64,000 nt of DNA from Edolisoma coerulescens (lineage: Eukaryota; Chordata; Aves; Passeriformes; Campephagidae). The DNA is taken from NCBI GenBank assembly GCA_013397115.1, contig VWZW01002682.1, forward strand, positions 61,257 through 125,256, given 5' to 3'. Of this stretch, positions 12,501-25,600 are shown in pieces. Numbering within the stretch: position 1 is the first letter of the stretch; each line of letters begins with the position of its first letter. The notes beneath the pieces are model-generated. The model had not been told where the DNA came from. It did not search any database and was given only the letters and a program-made list of their open reading frames with translations. A program made the translations under genes and the position numbers.

Positions 12501-14154
12501 TGCCAAGGACCAGTATGGAAAGTATGAGTGCTTGAAAGCACTCCCTGGCCATGCTGGCCACAAACCAGCAAGGTGCCTTGATTTTAACTCTGCTTCCATT
12601 GTAGGAAGATCATCACAGGCAGGTTGGAATCAGCAACCACAGCCAGGCTGAGCTGCTGCTGCCACCCTCATCTGTGAGGACAGCATTTCCTGAAGTAAAC
12701 AGAGGAAAAGTGGCAGAAAAATCATTCTTGGATTCCTCCTCCTTTTATTACGTGCTTATTCCATTTTCTAGAGTAGGCTCTGGAAAGGCAGAAGTGCAAG
12801 CACAGCTGCTGCTGGTCCCGAGTGCCTGTGTGCCCGTTCCTGCCTAGCGGCAGCAACCCTTGTGTCACACAGCATGGCCCCCAGTGCCCCTCTCCCCAGC
12901 TGTCCAGGTGCCAGGCCCGAGCAACCAGCAGGAACCCCACCAAGCTGTGTGCTTTGGGATGGATTTCTCAAGCTCATTGACACCCAGAGCTATGCAGTGT
13001 CTCCCACTTCCTAAGACCCTCCCAAAGCAAGGGTGCACCTGTGCCTGTTGTGTCTGCTCTCCACCCACCTGGGTTCTGCAATACAGTGTCTTCTCTCACT
13101 TCTTGGTCTCCTCTTCTGAGAAAGAAGTGCCTGGAGCACACAGATGGTGTCTGCCCCTGCTCATGCCCAGAAGTCATGGCAGCGATTGTCACACCTTGCA
13201 AGACCACGTATACACAAACTGCTGGCAGTTCCTGTCCTTTACTTCACTGTTTGAAGTGATGCATTGAGTAGTTTGGTAGGATATATACTGAGCTACACCA
13301 AGATTTTCTGAGAAAATTTTATTAGATAACATCTAGAACAAAACGTAAGTTTTGCAGCAACACTTGTTCTCCTTGTGTGGTTTGCAGGATCCCTGCACGG
13401 GTATTACTCATCTCCCACCCTGTGTTCAGGTTCAGTGCTCTCCTTTTGCTGGCTAAATGCAGGGAACACACAGCACAGGAGCTGTTGATGGCACCATCTG
13501 CAAAAGCCTAATGGCTCATTCATTAAGCAGTGGGAACCAGCACCGCCACAGTCTAATCAGATATTGTATGATGAATAATTCAGAAATAATCCTCGTATAC
13601 TTGAATAAATATCAGTACGAGGAAGGAGAAAGCCCCGTACATATGGCATGTTAAGGGAACAAAACAGGCATTCTTCAATGTGCCAGGCTGCTGAGCTCTG
13701 TGGTACTGATGTTAATCGCGCAGGTGGCTAATTCCTGATGAGGAACCAACTGAGGGGTTCTGGCCCAGCACTCGGAAGGCGTTCGTAAGTGGAAAAGAGC
13801 ACAGTGCTCACGGAAAATTCAAAAATCTATCAGCCTCACATTCTGCAATATTCCTGTGTAAGCAGCTGTGGGACTGAGTTTGGGAGGTGATGGCTGGGAA
13901 AACGTAGGTCCAGGTCTGGCCTGGGGCTGTGCTCCTTGTGCTGCTGGGCAGATGGCTGTGATCAGGTGTGTGCTGTCCCTCAGCAGCTCCTGCCTGCACA
14001 CCCTGAGCTGCTGACCTGGCTAAAATACTGGTGTGGTGCACTCATAGCACTGAGTGACCGGTGCTCAGGGGAGCCTCAGGGTGGTAGATGCTCTCTAAAT
14101 GGTGTATATAGACATTAAGGGTTAGGGTACATATTTTTTCACCAGTGCCTGTAG

Positions 14155-14305
14155 TGACAGGGGAAGGGATGACAGTTTTAAACTGACAGAGGGCAGGATT
14201 AGATTGGAAATAAGGAAGAAATTCTTCTCTGTGGGGGAGGTGAGGCAGTGGCACAGATTGCCCAGAGGAGCTGTGGCTGCCCCGCCTCTGGGAGTATTCA
14301 ATTTC
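14155..14305 (+). mobile_element. CR1-like LINE fragment
   Basis: Contains GGATTAGATTGGAAATAAGG, then GAAGAAATTCTTCTCTGTG, GTGAGGCAGTGGCACAG and TTGCCCAGAGGAGCTGTGG, which follow the order of the CR1 3' region on the + strand. The extreme 3' tail is missing, so the copy is truncated at both ends. Confidence 0.75.
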
Positions 14306-17300
14306 TCCAAAAACGGTACTCCTGCGCAGAAGAAATGCCTTCCCAGCTTTTCACAATCATCAAGTCATACAAGTTTTTCTATTTCATTTTTCGTGTTTCA
14401 TAGCTAGAAATGCTTGGGCTTGAAGGCATGCTTCTGCCAACAGACATAACCCTGTGACAGTGCCTCCAGCTGTCTGCCATGGAACACCAGTGTCACTGCT
14501 CGGCAGCTTGAGGATGAGCCAGCAAGCGCTGCAGGCACATGGCCTGTGTAGCAGGCCTGCTGCATGTGCAACACTGAGTCTCATATATGTGCAGATTTTG
14601 AGCAAAGCCCTTTCTTTCCCACTGGGACTACACTTCATACTATAGTGCATATGTAGGTGAGTGCCTGAGGTGTGTGTGCTCTGCTCTTGCCTGTTCAGAG
14701 GAGCCATGATCTCTCCAGCATGGCACAGCACAGTGTTACCTCAGATCTCCCAGTACATGTGGAAAAACTGAGGTATTGACTGTAACTCCTCACAAACAGA
14801 ACAGTTTTAAGCCTATGATCCTCACTAACCAACTCTGATTTCTTTGGATATGCTTGGTTTGCTCTGGTTTGTTAACAGCCAGAAAAAAAGTATAATTAAG
14901 CTCTGACAAATCCTCCTGGCTTTGTATTATATCTGAATCAGCATCTCTTTTACAGATGATTAAAAATGGGAGTCTCTTGTTGTTCAAGACATTGCAGTAT
15001 TTGGGCATTTACAGCATTTAACATCCTGAGAGTCGTTAGGGTTTCTCACTCTTCATGCTACTTGGGCATTGCAAATGTTCACTCTGTACTTAAAGATTCT
15101 CTCCTGCAGATGGGTAACACGAACTTCCAACTTCCGTGAACACATTCTTTAAATCTGGGGGAAACTGCCTGTTGTGGAGATGTTCCACAGCTCTGGGCAC
15201 TGTTTGTAGCTTTCTCCCTACTGAAGTCCTTCATCTTATCTCCTATGAGATCACCTTCTTTTAATAAATCTCATCTTTTTAAAAGCAATCCTGGAGGTTT
15301 TAGTCCAAAATGTAATGGGAGACATATTTTAATAACCAGGAAAGGAAACTGATTTTTTTCCAATAAAATACCTGGAGATTAGTGATAGGAGCATCTGAAA
15401 AGGGGAAGTTTAATTGCAAGCTGGTTTTTAAATACTGAATGTTTAAATATACGTGGTTAAAGGAAAGCACCACTGCATCCTGAACAGTGATGAAAAGAAA
15501 AAATATAAGTATTCTAAAACAAGAAATGCAAGCTTCTGCTCTGCTCTTGTTGATCATACGTTACAAGAAATTTTATGCTGAAAAAAGCAATGGAATTATC
15601 AGACACTATTAAGCATTTGCCAGAAGCTGTAAAGCTATTACTCTGAAAACAAATTTAGGATTGGAAATATGGAATCTGGATTTCACCCTTCTTGCTTTAG
15701 TTAAGCATGTTTTGCTAGCCAGAAAAGAAATGTTTTGTTATTGTCCTCCCCAAAAGTAGGAAGGACAGAAAAGACAGTATTTATTCCGATACTAAAAAAA
15801 ATTAAATGTAAATTGACTTTAGTTTTTATTGTGTCAATCCATCTGCAAAATCCTCTTTGGCCCCAGCACATCTTTAACGTGCAGAAACTCTGTTTGTAGC
15901 TCTGTTTGATGCAGTTAAAATTGATCCCTGTACAGAAGGCATAAGATGAATACACCACTGTTTAGAGTTCTGAATTTCAAGAGCCTTAAAATCCTTAGAA
16001 GTTAAATAATTAAGAAGTTATTATTGCACACAAGTTCAGCATTCACTGCAGCATCAAAGTGTTGTGAATTGGCAGCACTCCTTGTTAACTGCTCAGAAGG
16101 AGTAGCAGGCAGCACTGGAGGCATTTCTTCAAGAAAAGAAAAGGAGGGGCTCAAGATTTACCTGGTTCCCAGAGAAAGAAGTAAGAGCTATGGTGTCAGC
16201 ACAGGTGACCAGGAGATCCCATCTCAGAGCTGGAGTCCAGCTGGAAGGATCTACTGGTGATGGTTTCATTGGACGGGACAGAGATTGTCAACACGAGGAC
16301 AGTGGGGTTGGGGACTTTGATCCTGGCTGCTGCAAAGCCAAGGGATAAAACAGGATAACCTAAACAAGGAGAATTTCTTCCACAACAGGCTGTAAGGATT
16401 ATGTGGCACAGTGGCTGGGGGAGTGAACAGGACCTCTGGTCTAAGACTTCAGAGCTAAGACTTAAGGTCAATATGCCAAAATCTCCTCCCAATGCAGAAG
16501 TGACACTGCAGGGACACCTGTTACTTTGTGTGCTTGAATTAAAAAAACACTGGAGAAGTGCTATCAGCCTGGCATGGCTTGTAAAATATACTTAAAATTC
16601 TCTTCATTTTATATTTTCTAAGTCAAATACTTAGGGTGACAGACTTTTTCTCCCCTGGAGATGTCAAGGACACCTGGCTGGAAGGAAAACAAGTAGATTT
16701 GTGTGAAAGGCAGCACACATGCAAGGATTTTTCTGCCACGTATAAACTGTGAAATCGATTAACATTTCAGATATTAATACCATAGTAGTAGTAGCAGCTG
16801 CCATCTTTATGCTATTATGCAAGCTGACCATAGAAATGCAATGTAAGGTAAGAGAGTGTAGTTTTCACTTCTTTAATCAAATCAGTTTACTGGTCAATTG
16901 GGAAAAAATAGGATGTTGTAATTATCATGGCCTAATTCTACAAGTCACTTGCAGGACGAGCCCTAGCCTTGTGCAAGCTGAACTGCATGGCCCTTCTTGA
17001 ATATTAAAACTAGTGCACAAATCCACTTTTACATAAATCCTAAAATCGATTTATTATATTCAAATTCTATAAACTTGTCAGACTCACTGATTGCCACAGC
17101 TGACAATCAGTAGAACCTGCGTTCTGCTGCTGTTTTGGTTAATAGGAATAAGTTAGAATTTTTACCCGGAGGCTGGATTGGAGCAGCCAGGGTATGGCCC
17201 GATGGACAATTTCCTGCCCGACCGATACCTGCGGGCACAGCTTCTGAGGCAGCTTCCCAGAAGGAGCTGTGCTTGTGCAGAAGGCCTTTGGGACTCTGCT

Positions 17301-17449
17301 GCCTCCCTAACAGGCTTGTAAGAGACGTTAATACACCAGCATTATTTTATCGAGAATATGAATTATACCGTATGCTCATAGCATGAACTTGAGACGCATG
17401 TTATGTATTTAAAGCCATTAGTATGATTCAATAAAGCGATTCGCGTACA

Positions 17450-19150
17450 AAACTTTACATTCTGAAAACGTTGCTGCACGGTGGTAACAGAGAGAGGGAG
17501 GGATCTCGTCCTGCCGTTCCTAGCAATGGCGATGCCACCAGGATGCTGCGCAGCCAACAAAGGCGGCTGGTCAGAGGCAGCGCACGGGCCGCAGGCGTAG
17601 TGCAGGCAGGCCCGAGAGTTCCCGGGTAACGGGGTGTGGAAGGAAAGGNNNNNNNNNNNNNNNNNNNNNNNNNNNNNNNNNNNNNNNNNNGTCTCTCACG
17701 GCACCCGGGCTGCGCCGCCCTCGGCGCTGCGGAGATCGGCCCCGGCAGCCGGCGCGGTTCTGCCCGCCCGCACCGCTCGAACCCCCGCCCNCCGGCCGCG
17801 CCCCGGGACCTGGGAGGTGACCCCGTCCGGGCCCAGGCACAGCGGCCGCAGCGCCGGCGGAGGGGCTGAACCGCCAGAGCTGGCAGCGTGTGGCTCCTCC
17901 CGTCCTTTGTTGGCCTGGAACCGGAGCAGCGGCCGCGGGCTCTCCCCCTGGCTGCCGTTCGAGGCCTGAGGCGCTCGGGCACAGGGAGCGCCCGGCGGGT
18001 CCCGGGCAACGTCTCTCACGGNGGAGCCGTTCCACACGGAATCACACGGGAGCGTCTCCCCATCTGTGCCGCCGAGCACCCCCACCCCCACCGCCCAGCC
18101 CCGCAGCCTCCTGCCATTATGTTCCTCCGTCGCGGGGCCGGGCCGTGCCGCGGGCCGTAGCCCTGCCCGAGCCCACCGGCTCCGGCCGCAGCAGGTGTGT
18201 CGCATGGGGACCGGAGGTTGCATGCTATGGGGTCGCTTCCTCCCGGCCCGGCGGCGGCCGGAGCCTCGCGGGCACCCGTGCAAGGACTGCCCGGGCCGGC
18301 AGCTCCGGGCCGGCCGGGCGGAGGCGGATCGTTCTCCCCGCCGCCGAAGGGGCCACGGCCTCCCCTCCCCGGCCGTCCCCAGGGCTCGCAAGGCCCGCTC
18401 GGACAGGGCCAACTCGGGCCGGCAGCGCGCAGACCCGCGGGGAGGTGCCCGGGGCCGCCGCAGCCCGGAGGAGGGAACGGCCCCCCGGACCGAGGGGCCG
18501 AGGGAGGGCCGGCCGCGGTTGCGGCCGCAACAGCCTGTGTGGGGAATACGGGCCGAGGCAGCGGAAGAACATGGTGGTTCTCCCCAGAACGGGGTGGGGA
18601 TGAGGGATGCGAAGAAGGTGTCTCCGCAGGGAGGGGTGCAGGGTTGTGCCCGACACCTCTGTTCAGTTGCAGGTGCAGCCAGGGGCAGAGGGGCTTGCCG
18701 GGGTCGCCCACCCGCCCAGAGGGAGCCCTGCTGAGCAGCATCTCCCGCAGCCCTCGAGAGGAGGGGGTTTCAGCGCGTAGGCGGAGGTGGTTACTGGTGT
18801 TCCCAGAGCAAGGGTGAGTAGCCAAGAGGAGCGGGGTGGCTGCTGTGTCGGTCTGGGTGCCTGTCAGCCATGCAGGAGGAAGGCCCTGCGTGGCCGAGGT
18901 GAAGGGGAGCGGGCAGGAACAGAGCGGCCACGGGCACAGGTGGGTGCGGACCCCCAGAGCGGCGTGGGCACCGCAGGGGGCCGAGACCCTGGGCAGGCAT
19001 CGCCTGAGAGGTGCAGGGCCGGGCAGGCGGTCGGTCCGCACGATCTCTGCGGGGTGGGAGCTGCGCAGAGCCTGACCGGGCCTCCCCAGCCGGCGGGTGC
19101 CAGCCGGGGGGGCTGCCCAGCCGTGGGGCTGCAGCTCGCTGCTTCTCAAG
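17450..19150 (+). promoter_or_regulatory. ZNF532: CpG island, presumed ZNF532 promoter and first exon region
   Basis: A sharp rise in GC and CpG content against AT-rich flanks, with many GGCGG/CCGCC elements and no TATA box. It lies upstream of ZNF532 on the same strand and is the only CpG island between MALT1 and the ZNF532 coding exons, so it is taken as the ZNF532 promoter. The transcription start cannot be set from sequence, and part of the island is missing (N run at 17649-17690). Confidence 0.7.
17649..17690. other. Assembly gap (42 N)
   Basis: A run of 42 N inside the CpG island; the true missing length is unknown. Single N at 17791 and 18022 are nearby. Loss of GC-rich promoter sequence is common in bird assemblies. 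Confidence 0.99.
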
Positions 19151-19630
19151 GCCTCCAGCATAGTCGAATAGTAAAAGGAAAAAAAAAAAAAATCCGTGTA
19201 GCAGCCAAGTCGGTGCTGTGAGGAGGGGGTAAAGGAACTATTTTGCAGGCATCTTGCTGCTGCGGAAATGGATTTCTTGAGGGGAGGGAGGCGCGTTTGT
19301 GGGTACTCTGTAGTAATGCTGCTCAGAGCACAGAAAATGCCACTCGGGCGGCCCCAGATGGAACGAGGAGTCGGGAGGGCGGATGGGAGAAGCCCTTGAT
19401 CGGGCACCCCGTGGCCGTGGGCATGAGGGGGCAGATGTGACGTGTGTGAACAGCCACCCCTCATCTGTGGGAGCAGAGGGGGAGCAGCCCGGGTTAGCAG
19501 CCTGTCTCCCAGGGCTGTGGCCGAGCCTGCCTGGTGCTGCAAGAGAGATCCTATGAGGATTTTTATTGCGGTCTCTTTGTTAGCTACAGACAGGCACGCA
19601 CACACAGCTCTCAGCCAGGTTGTGGGAGGT
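18811..19630 (+). other. ZNF532: Candidate 5' splice donors of ZNF532 5' UTR exon(s)
   Basis: Two donor-like sites lie in or beside the island: AAGG|GTGAGT with GT at 18814-18815, and GGGAG|GTAAGT with GT at 19629-19630. The second matches the full consensus. Either could end a non-coding first exon that splices to the acceptor at 27680. This is prediction from motif and position only. Confidence 0.3.
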
Positions 19631-22600
19631 AAGTGGGGGAGGCGAGCAAGGGAGCGAACGGGGGGCTCTGGGGAGCAGGGGCTGCGTGGGCCGGGCACGA
19701 GGGGAGCCGAGGCACAGGGCTGTGCCGGCCCCACGCCACACAAAAAACAGCCCCTGCGATTTTCAGGGACTTGTTGGCAACTCAGCGAGGGTTGCCATAG
19801 CTTTTTATGTAGGGTGACCAGAACCGGCTGGAACTGGTTTGAGGCAGATCAGCTCCTGAACACAATGCAGTCACTGAGCTACTACACTGGGATAGCTTCC
19901 TCCCTTCATGGCAGCCAAAAGCAGAGGAGCTTGCAGAAAGATACCATCCCAAAACAGTATGTGAATGCACACTTTAGACACACAGCACTGGTATGTGGCT
20001 AACGTAGTCATAAAGGGTTCTGTATGTAAATGTACATATTTGCAGTAACTGAGATTACTTTGGCTTTTCGTGCCTTTTTATGCTTAAGGAATGGGCAAGA
20101 GCTGAGATTTATGACCCTTATTAAAATATTTTTGCTTTGCAAGGGTGGGACACTGGTTATGCAGTCTATTTTAAAACTAAACTAAATAAAATGGATTGAA
20201 TGATTTGTAATTGTAGTTATGCTTGTGACTGAGGATGCTTTGCATGCTGTTTTATTTACAGGGTGCTGTCTTGTGGTTTGCTTCTTTAGGAGACATTAAG
20301 GGGGGGGGCTGCTGTGCCTTTCTCTAAGGCCAAAAGGAAACAATATTGTTGTAGAATTGTGCATAAAGGCATTGAAAAGATGCTGTAAGGCATACCCGTT
20401 TTCCCTTTTTTTTTTCCTTGTAGGCCTATTGATTGGGGCTGCCTTTAACCCTTTGGTGTTTGCAGAGGTAATGCGGCTGTGGCAGTAACTGAGCACTGGC
20501 TAAAAAAATCTCTCAAAGGTCAAGGTTCACAAGGTGAGACGGGTGGTTTGGGCTGAATATAACAATAGCATGGAGGTACATCCTGACTGCACACTTGGCA
20601 CATTAGGAAGGAGACAATTGTTTAAGTGTTACTGAAGAAATGCTATTAAGGTCCTCCAGTTTTAATAGGATTAAAGCTATTATTTGTAAAGACTTACTGG
20701 TATCTTGGCTAAATACAATATTTTCATTGAAATATATCCAGATATACGTTTTTTTTCTCAGTGTAGTGATACGGAATAGGCCTCTGAATGACAATCGTGA
20801 ATTGTGGACCAGTTGCGGCAGGGAGCTGTTCTGTGCTGTATTAGAGATTGACACATGCAGAATTTGCTGTCTGATTATTTACACATTATTGTTTGACCAC
20901 AATCTCAGTGACCCAATACTTGGTTTTGAATTAAGGTCTTCAGCGTTAAACATGTACTTATTATCGCCTACAGAGAAAAAACCTGCGCAAAAGAAATAGT
21001 ACGGATGGCTTTTCTTAAACTGTTGTAATCTGGGGAGGATTTTGCAGCAGCCAAATGGAAAGATGTATTTTGGGGGGCTGGATGGAGCTCCAGTGCATTA
21101 TCAGTGGCATGAATTATAATATTGTGCGGTAATGAAATCAGCATAGGAAACTGGATGGGCAGTGCAGCAGCTGCAGAGGGGTGACTGCTTTTAACTCAAA
21201 GCAATGGCTAATGGACAGGATTTTTAGTTTTTCTTTCTCAGCTAGAAAATACAAAATGTGTACTTGGATTTGAGCTGACGTTTTTATCTTATAGTGAAAT
21301 CTGAAGGATTCAGAGAGAGGGAGAGGGGCAGAGAGAAGGAAGCAGTAATGAATCTAGCAAAGGGAAGAACAAAGGCTGTTAGGGCTTACACAGTGGATCA
21401 CTAAACATTTTGCCTGGGGGATTCTTTTGCTAGAACTGTTACTTCCTATAACAGGAAATCAGCAACTCTAGAATCCTAACCAGTGTGATTTCTAAAAAAT
21501 CTTCCCAGTCCTGGCTGTGTTAGCTGTTTTGGTAATCTACAGTCAAGATAATATGGAGGCAGAACACTGGAAATATTCTGTTGTGGTGTGAAATGAGGAT
21601 CCTTTCCTCTGTGCTCAGCAGAATAGACAGTCCTAAAAGCCTTGAGAGGTTGTGGATACTGGGTAAGTTGTGTGCTGGCTGCTGAGGCAGGGTGACAATA
21701 CAAGGGAACCTTTTTGTTTTTGACTGCAGTGGATTACGTAAGGCATTGAGCTATTAACTGTAGAAAAGTGAAAATAGCATGCTAACATTTGGCCTGAAAT
21801 TCTGGGTTTGTGGGCTTTACTGCAGCTGTGATGTGTTGTTTTTCAGGTTTGATAGAGCAGTGAATAGCTTGTGGTGGAGCAAAATGCCTGACAGATCACT
21901 GTGCTGATTTCTGCTCCTATTCTTCAGCATCGGGATGCAGAGGGTCTCTATTTGACTGTAGACGTCTCTAGCAGAATGATGCTTGCAAACAGGAGTTCTT
22001 GTTGCATGATAGAACAAGGATCTCTTCCTGATGAGGATGCATATTCTTTTCCAAGTATCAGCTAAAATTCATATATTACACAAGAGCACCTTTTGGTTTT
22101 TTTTTTTTTTTTCCTTCTGCCAGAATAGTAAGCAGCTTTAAAATTGTAGGTTCTTGGATTGTGACAAAATTCCTTGTATCCATTTTGTTTGGATTTTTGA
22201 ATACTATCTGTGTTATGAATTTTTATTTTTAGCAAAGGAGATTTTGAATTTGCAGGGATTTTTGTGGGCTGTAAGATGAGAAACCTGAATAGATGGAGTC
22301 TGCAGTGTTCTTGGTGAGTTGTCTTTTTTCAGTCTAGTAATATCTGTAAATGCTCTTCATCAGGAGATTTGGATTGTGCATGCAGGCCAGCTTTCCAGCA
22401 GCAAATGCTAATGCTCGAGGGCTGGTCTTCTGTATCAGCACCCAGGATCTCATTTTGCATTGATCTCAGTTATTTGATCTCTAGAATGAAGGTAAGGATT
22501 TATCACATTCCAAGTCCCTTTGGAATGAATTGACTAACTTCTGTTTTCTAAGCCGTATGCCTACGTGTTAAAATACAAATATGCAGCAGAGTACCAGGAA

Positions 22601-25600
22601 TATATTTTCAGAAAAACCCAAACTTGACCCTAATGTTCTTGGGCCTGCTTGTTGCCCTGATGGGCCCTGCCTGGTTGGGAGAGCTCTCTGGGAGGCTGCA
22701 GCTGTTCACGCTGTGCTTGGGCCACAGTTGCCATCCACTTCAAAAAAAGTACCTTAAAGGAAAGAGTTGGGAAGTTTGTGCCATTTCGAATGTAATTTGA
22801 GTCTGCATTAGTTTGGGAATCTCAAAATTCTCTTCATTATTGTTGTGCATTGGAATTATTCACGTGTTAGTGCCCCAGCCTATTTCACATATAGAAGTAC
22901 AAAATTAAGCCGTGTTTGTAATTAATTTTTAAGTAGACAGCAAAAAGAATGGTATGTAGATTTCCCTGCTTTTCAGGAATTCATCTCTCATTTAGGAGGG
23001 ATTTGGGAAGTGGCTAGACCCAAACCCTGGCCTGAATCTCTTGATAAATACAGGAGGTTTTCATGTGGCCAGCTGTAGCTGAGGATGGCCTGTTCAGCTC
23101 CATGTTGTGCATAGGGAGATTCCTTGCTCATATGTTGAAACATCCCTGTTCTTTTTGCCAACCAAAGGCTGATTGTCCTGAACTTTCAACCAGCTGTGTG
23201 TGGTTCTTTTCAAGCTGTGCTAGCAGTGGTTCAGACTCAGGAAGATTCCTCTCCTCTTTCCCTTCTTGTTTTCTCCTACCCAAAGAGAACCTGAGATACC
23301 CAGTTCAAAAATGGATGTGTTGGACTACAGAATGAGGCTCCTAAGGAGCTGTAAACTACAAGTAACACTATTTTAGCTGTCAGAATGGTAGATTAAGTCT
23401 TTTACTCATTGAGTCTTGTGCATGGAAACAAATTGGATTTTCCCCTTTTTTGAAGGCAGGTAAATATGGTGTATAATATAGAAAAAGTAGGTTGCTTGGG
23501 ATAAATTTTAACTGTTTTAAGTTTTAAACACCCCATACTTCACAAAGACGTTTACATTAGGACTGGTGTGACCTTACTGATGCTGTGGATGCTAAATGGA
23601 TGCTAAATAAGACCTTTTTCCCGAGAAATCAAAATTTCTTAGGATAAGAATTACTTTGCATATTATGAAAGGAATTTCTGTGATTTGTGGAAGCAGCTGT
23701 TTGTCTGGGTTTTGCAACAGTAGCAAGTCATGGGCCCTTTGTTAGCAAAGAGGAACCTGTATTTTATGTATATGAGCATGAGAGCCATCCCTGACTGTGG
23801 TTGAAGTGGCCTCTTGCGCATCCTACTCGCCTGCTGAGTGTGTCAAACCAGATGAGGCTGTGATTGGAGATGTGGTTCCCATTTCCTGAAGAAGGTTTTG
23901 TGGTTAGCTTAGCATATTGCTTTGTCTGTCTTTACAATGCTTGACTTTCAGAGTAAATGACTGGAAGCGTAAGTCAGTCATAATTACTAATAACCAATGA
24001 ACTGCTTGTAATCTGTGTATTAGGATGAAGTTTGCCTAAAGTTAGGATATATGTTACTGTAATTCTGATTGAATCCCTTAAGTCTTCTCTACCTGATGAA
24101 ATTTCTTGCCACAACAACACAGAAACCAAAACCCAAGAAAGTATGTTTTTATGCTGGTTAGGCTGGTATTGCTCCCTGTGTAGGCATTTTCTTCCAGAAT
24201 GAGCTTGATGTTACTTAGGCACCATTACTCATGTTTGGAAGTGGAGTAATTATTCCCGATTACTGGAATTTTGCTCTGGAGCAGTGTGTCTGCCTGGGAA
24301 TCAGCAGAAGTAACAGACTAGTTTCTGTATGTGGCTATACCAGAACCAAGACACTGCCATGTGCCAGACCCTGAAAAGAGGTGTCTCAGTGTTCTCTCAG
24401 TGTTCTGGTTTCACAAAACTGGAAAGAATGCTGGTGTTATTGGAAGAACATGCAAAAGAAAAGGTCTCTGTCCTAAAGGGTGCACAGTCCACAAATGTAT
24501 GTAGTACAAACAGAGGTAAAAACAAGAGTTTAGGGCAGGTAAAGGAAAGTAGTCACGAGAACATGAATGCCATAGGTAGATGAAGAATAAATTTGGGGGT
24601 TTTCCTATTTCCTTTGATAACAAATGGACTTGCTGCTGAAGGAAGCTGAAGTTGAGTAATTGTCTGAACAAAAGCAAGGAGTTAGACATTTAAGTATAGA
24701 CAGTAATATGGGATTTGAAGGCAAAGGGTAGAAATTCAGTAAGGAAGAAAAGATGGTCTGGTCCAGTTAAAGCACTTGTATAAAGTTGTTAGACTTGTGG
24801 TTTAGCTATTTGGAAGATCTGGATGAACAGGAAGGTGAGTGTCAAGGAGGAAAAGTTGGTTGGTTCTTCAAAGGTTAAGGATTAAATAAAAGAGTAGAAA
24901 TTGAGCATGTAAGACCATGCTTATGATCCAGAAATGATAGAAGCCTTCATGCATAGGGAATATTAATTGGAAAAGTATTGAGAAGGGAGGAGGATTATTT
25001 GCCATTTCTGGAAAGCTTGAAGCTGTTCTTGTACCTGATAGACAAAAATTAGGGGTTTGAGCAGTTTGGAGATAGGACCTGGCTGGGAGCTGCCAGGTTC
25101 TTCTATTTCCTTGTCTTCATTAGGCTGTTGAACTTCCCTAGAATGATTCTGATTTGAGTGTTTACAATTGCTTGGCCTTACCCAAAAAAAGTACCTTTTA
25201 ATCTCAGCAACAGCTTTTAGGAAGCTTGATCTTTCTGTGGAGAATGCTGGGCCCAGTCTGCAGGTGTCGTGAAGCCAGAGCTACAAGATCTGACTTAGAA
25301 AGTAAGAAAAAATGTGTGTGTTTCTCTGGTATGTCCCCCGTAGAGAACATGAAAGGGTAGGTTTGTTTTTCCTCATATGGCTAGAGTCTTTCCACCTGGA
25401 GCAGGTACAGATATAGGAGTTGAGGAGGAGTCATAACAATTCCATGCAGTGAATTGTCAAACAAAAGTCACAAACAAAAAGTCAGTTCTTCAGAAGCAGC
25501 TGTTTACTTCTAAATCCTGCTTGTCCTGCTTGCTTCTTCCACTGTCAGAAGAGAGTCCTCATGGTCTGGTTCTTGTTTTGACGTAATTCCCCAAGTGAGT

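Larger units (their letters stand above)
6821..17450. other. MALT1-ZNF532 intergenic region
   Basis: About 10.6 kb with no recognisable coding exon on either strand. It holds two CR1 fragments (9201-9524 and 14155-14305), an AT-rich patch around 10743-10800, a TA/TG-rich patch at 7093-7135, and one ambiguous base at 11355. Open frames here are short and their translations look random. Confidence 0.7.

Noticed and set aside
18016..19743. A 575-codon open frame on the minus strand through the CpG island
   Set aside because: GC-rich islands are poor in stop codons. The translation is Pro/Arg/Ala/Gly-rich, has no recognisable domain, runs past an N, and other frames in the same island are also open.
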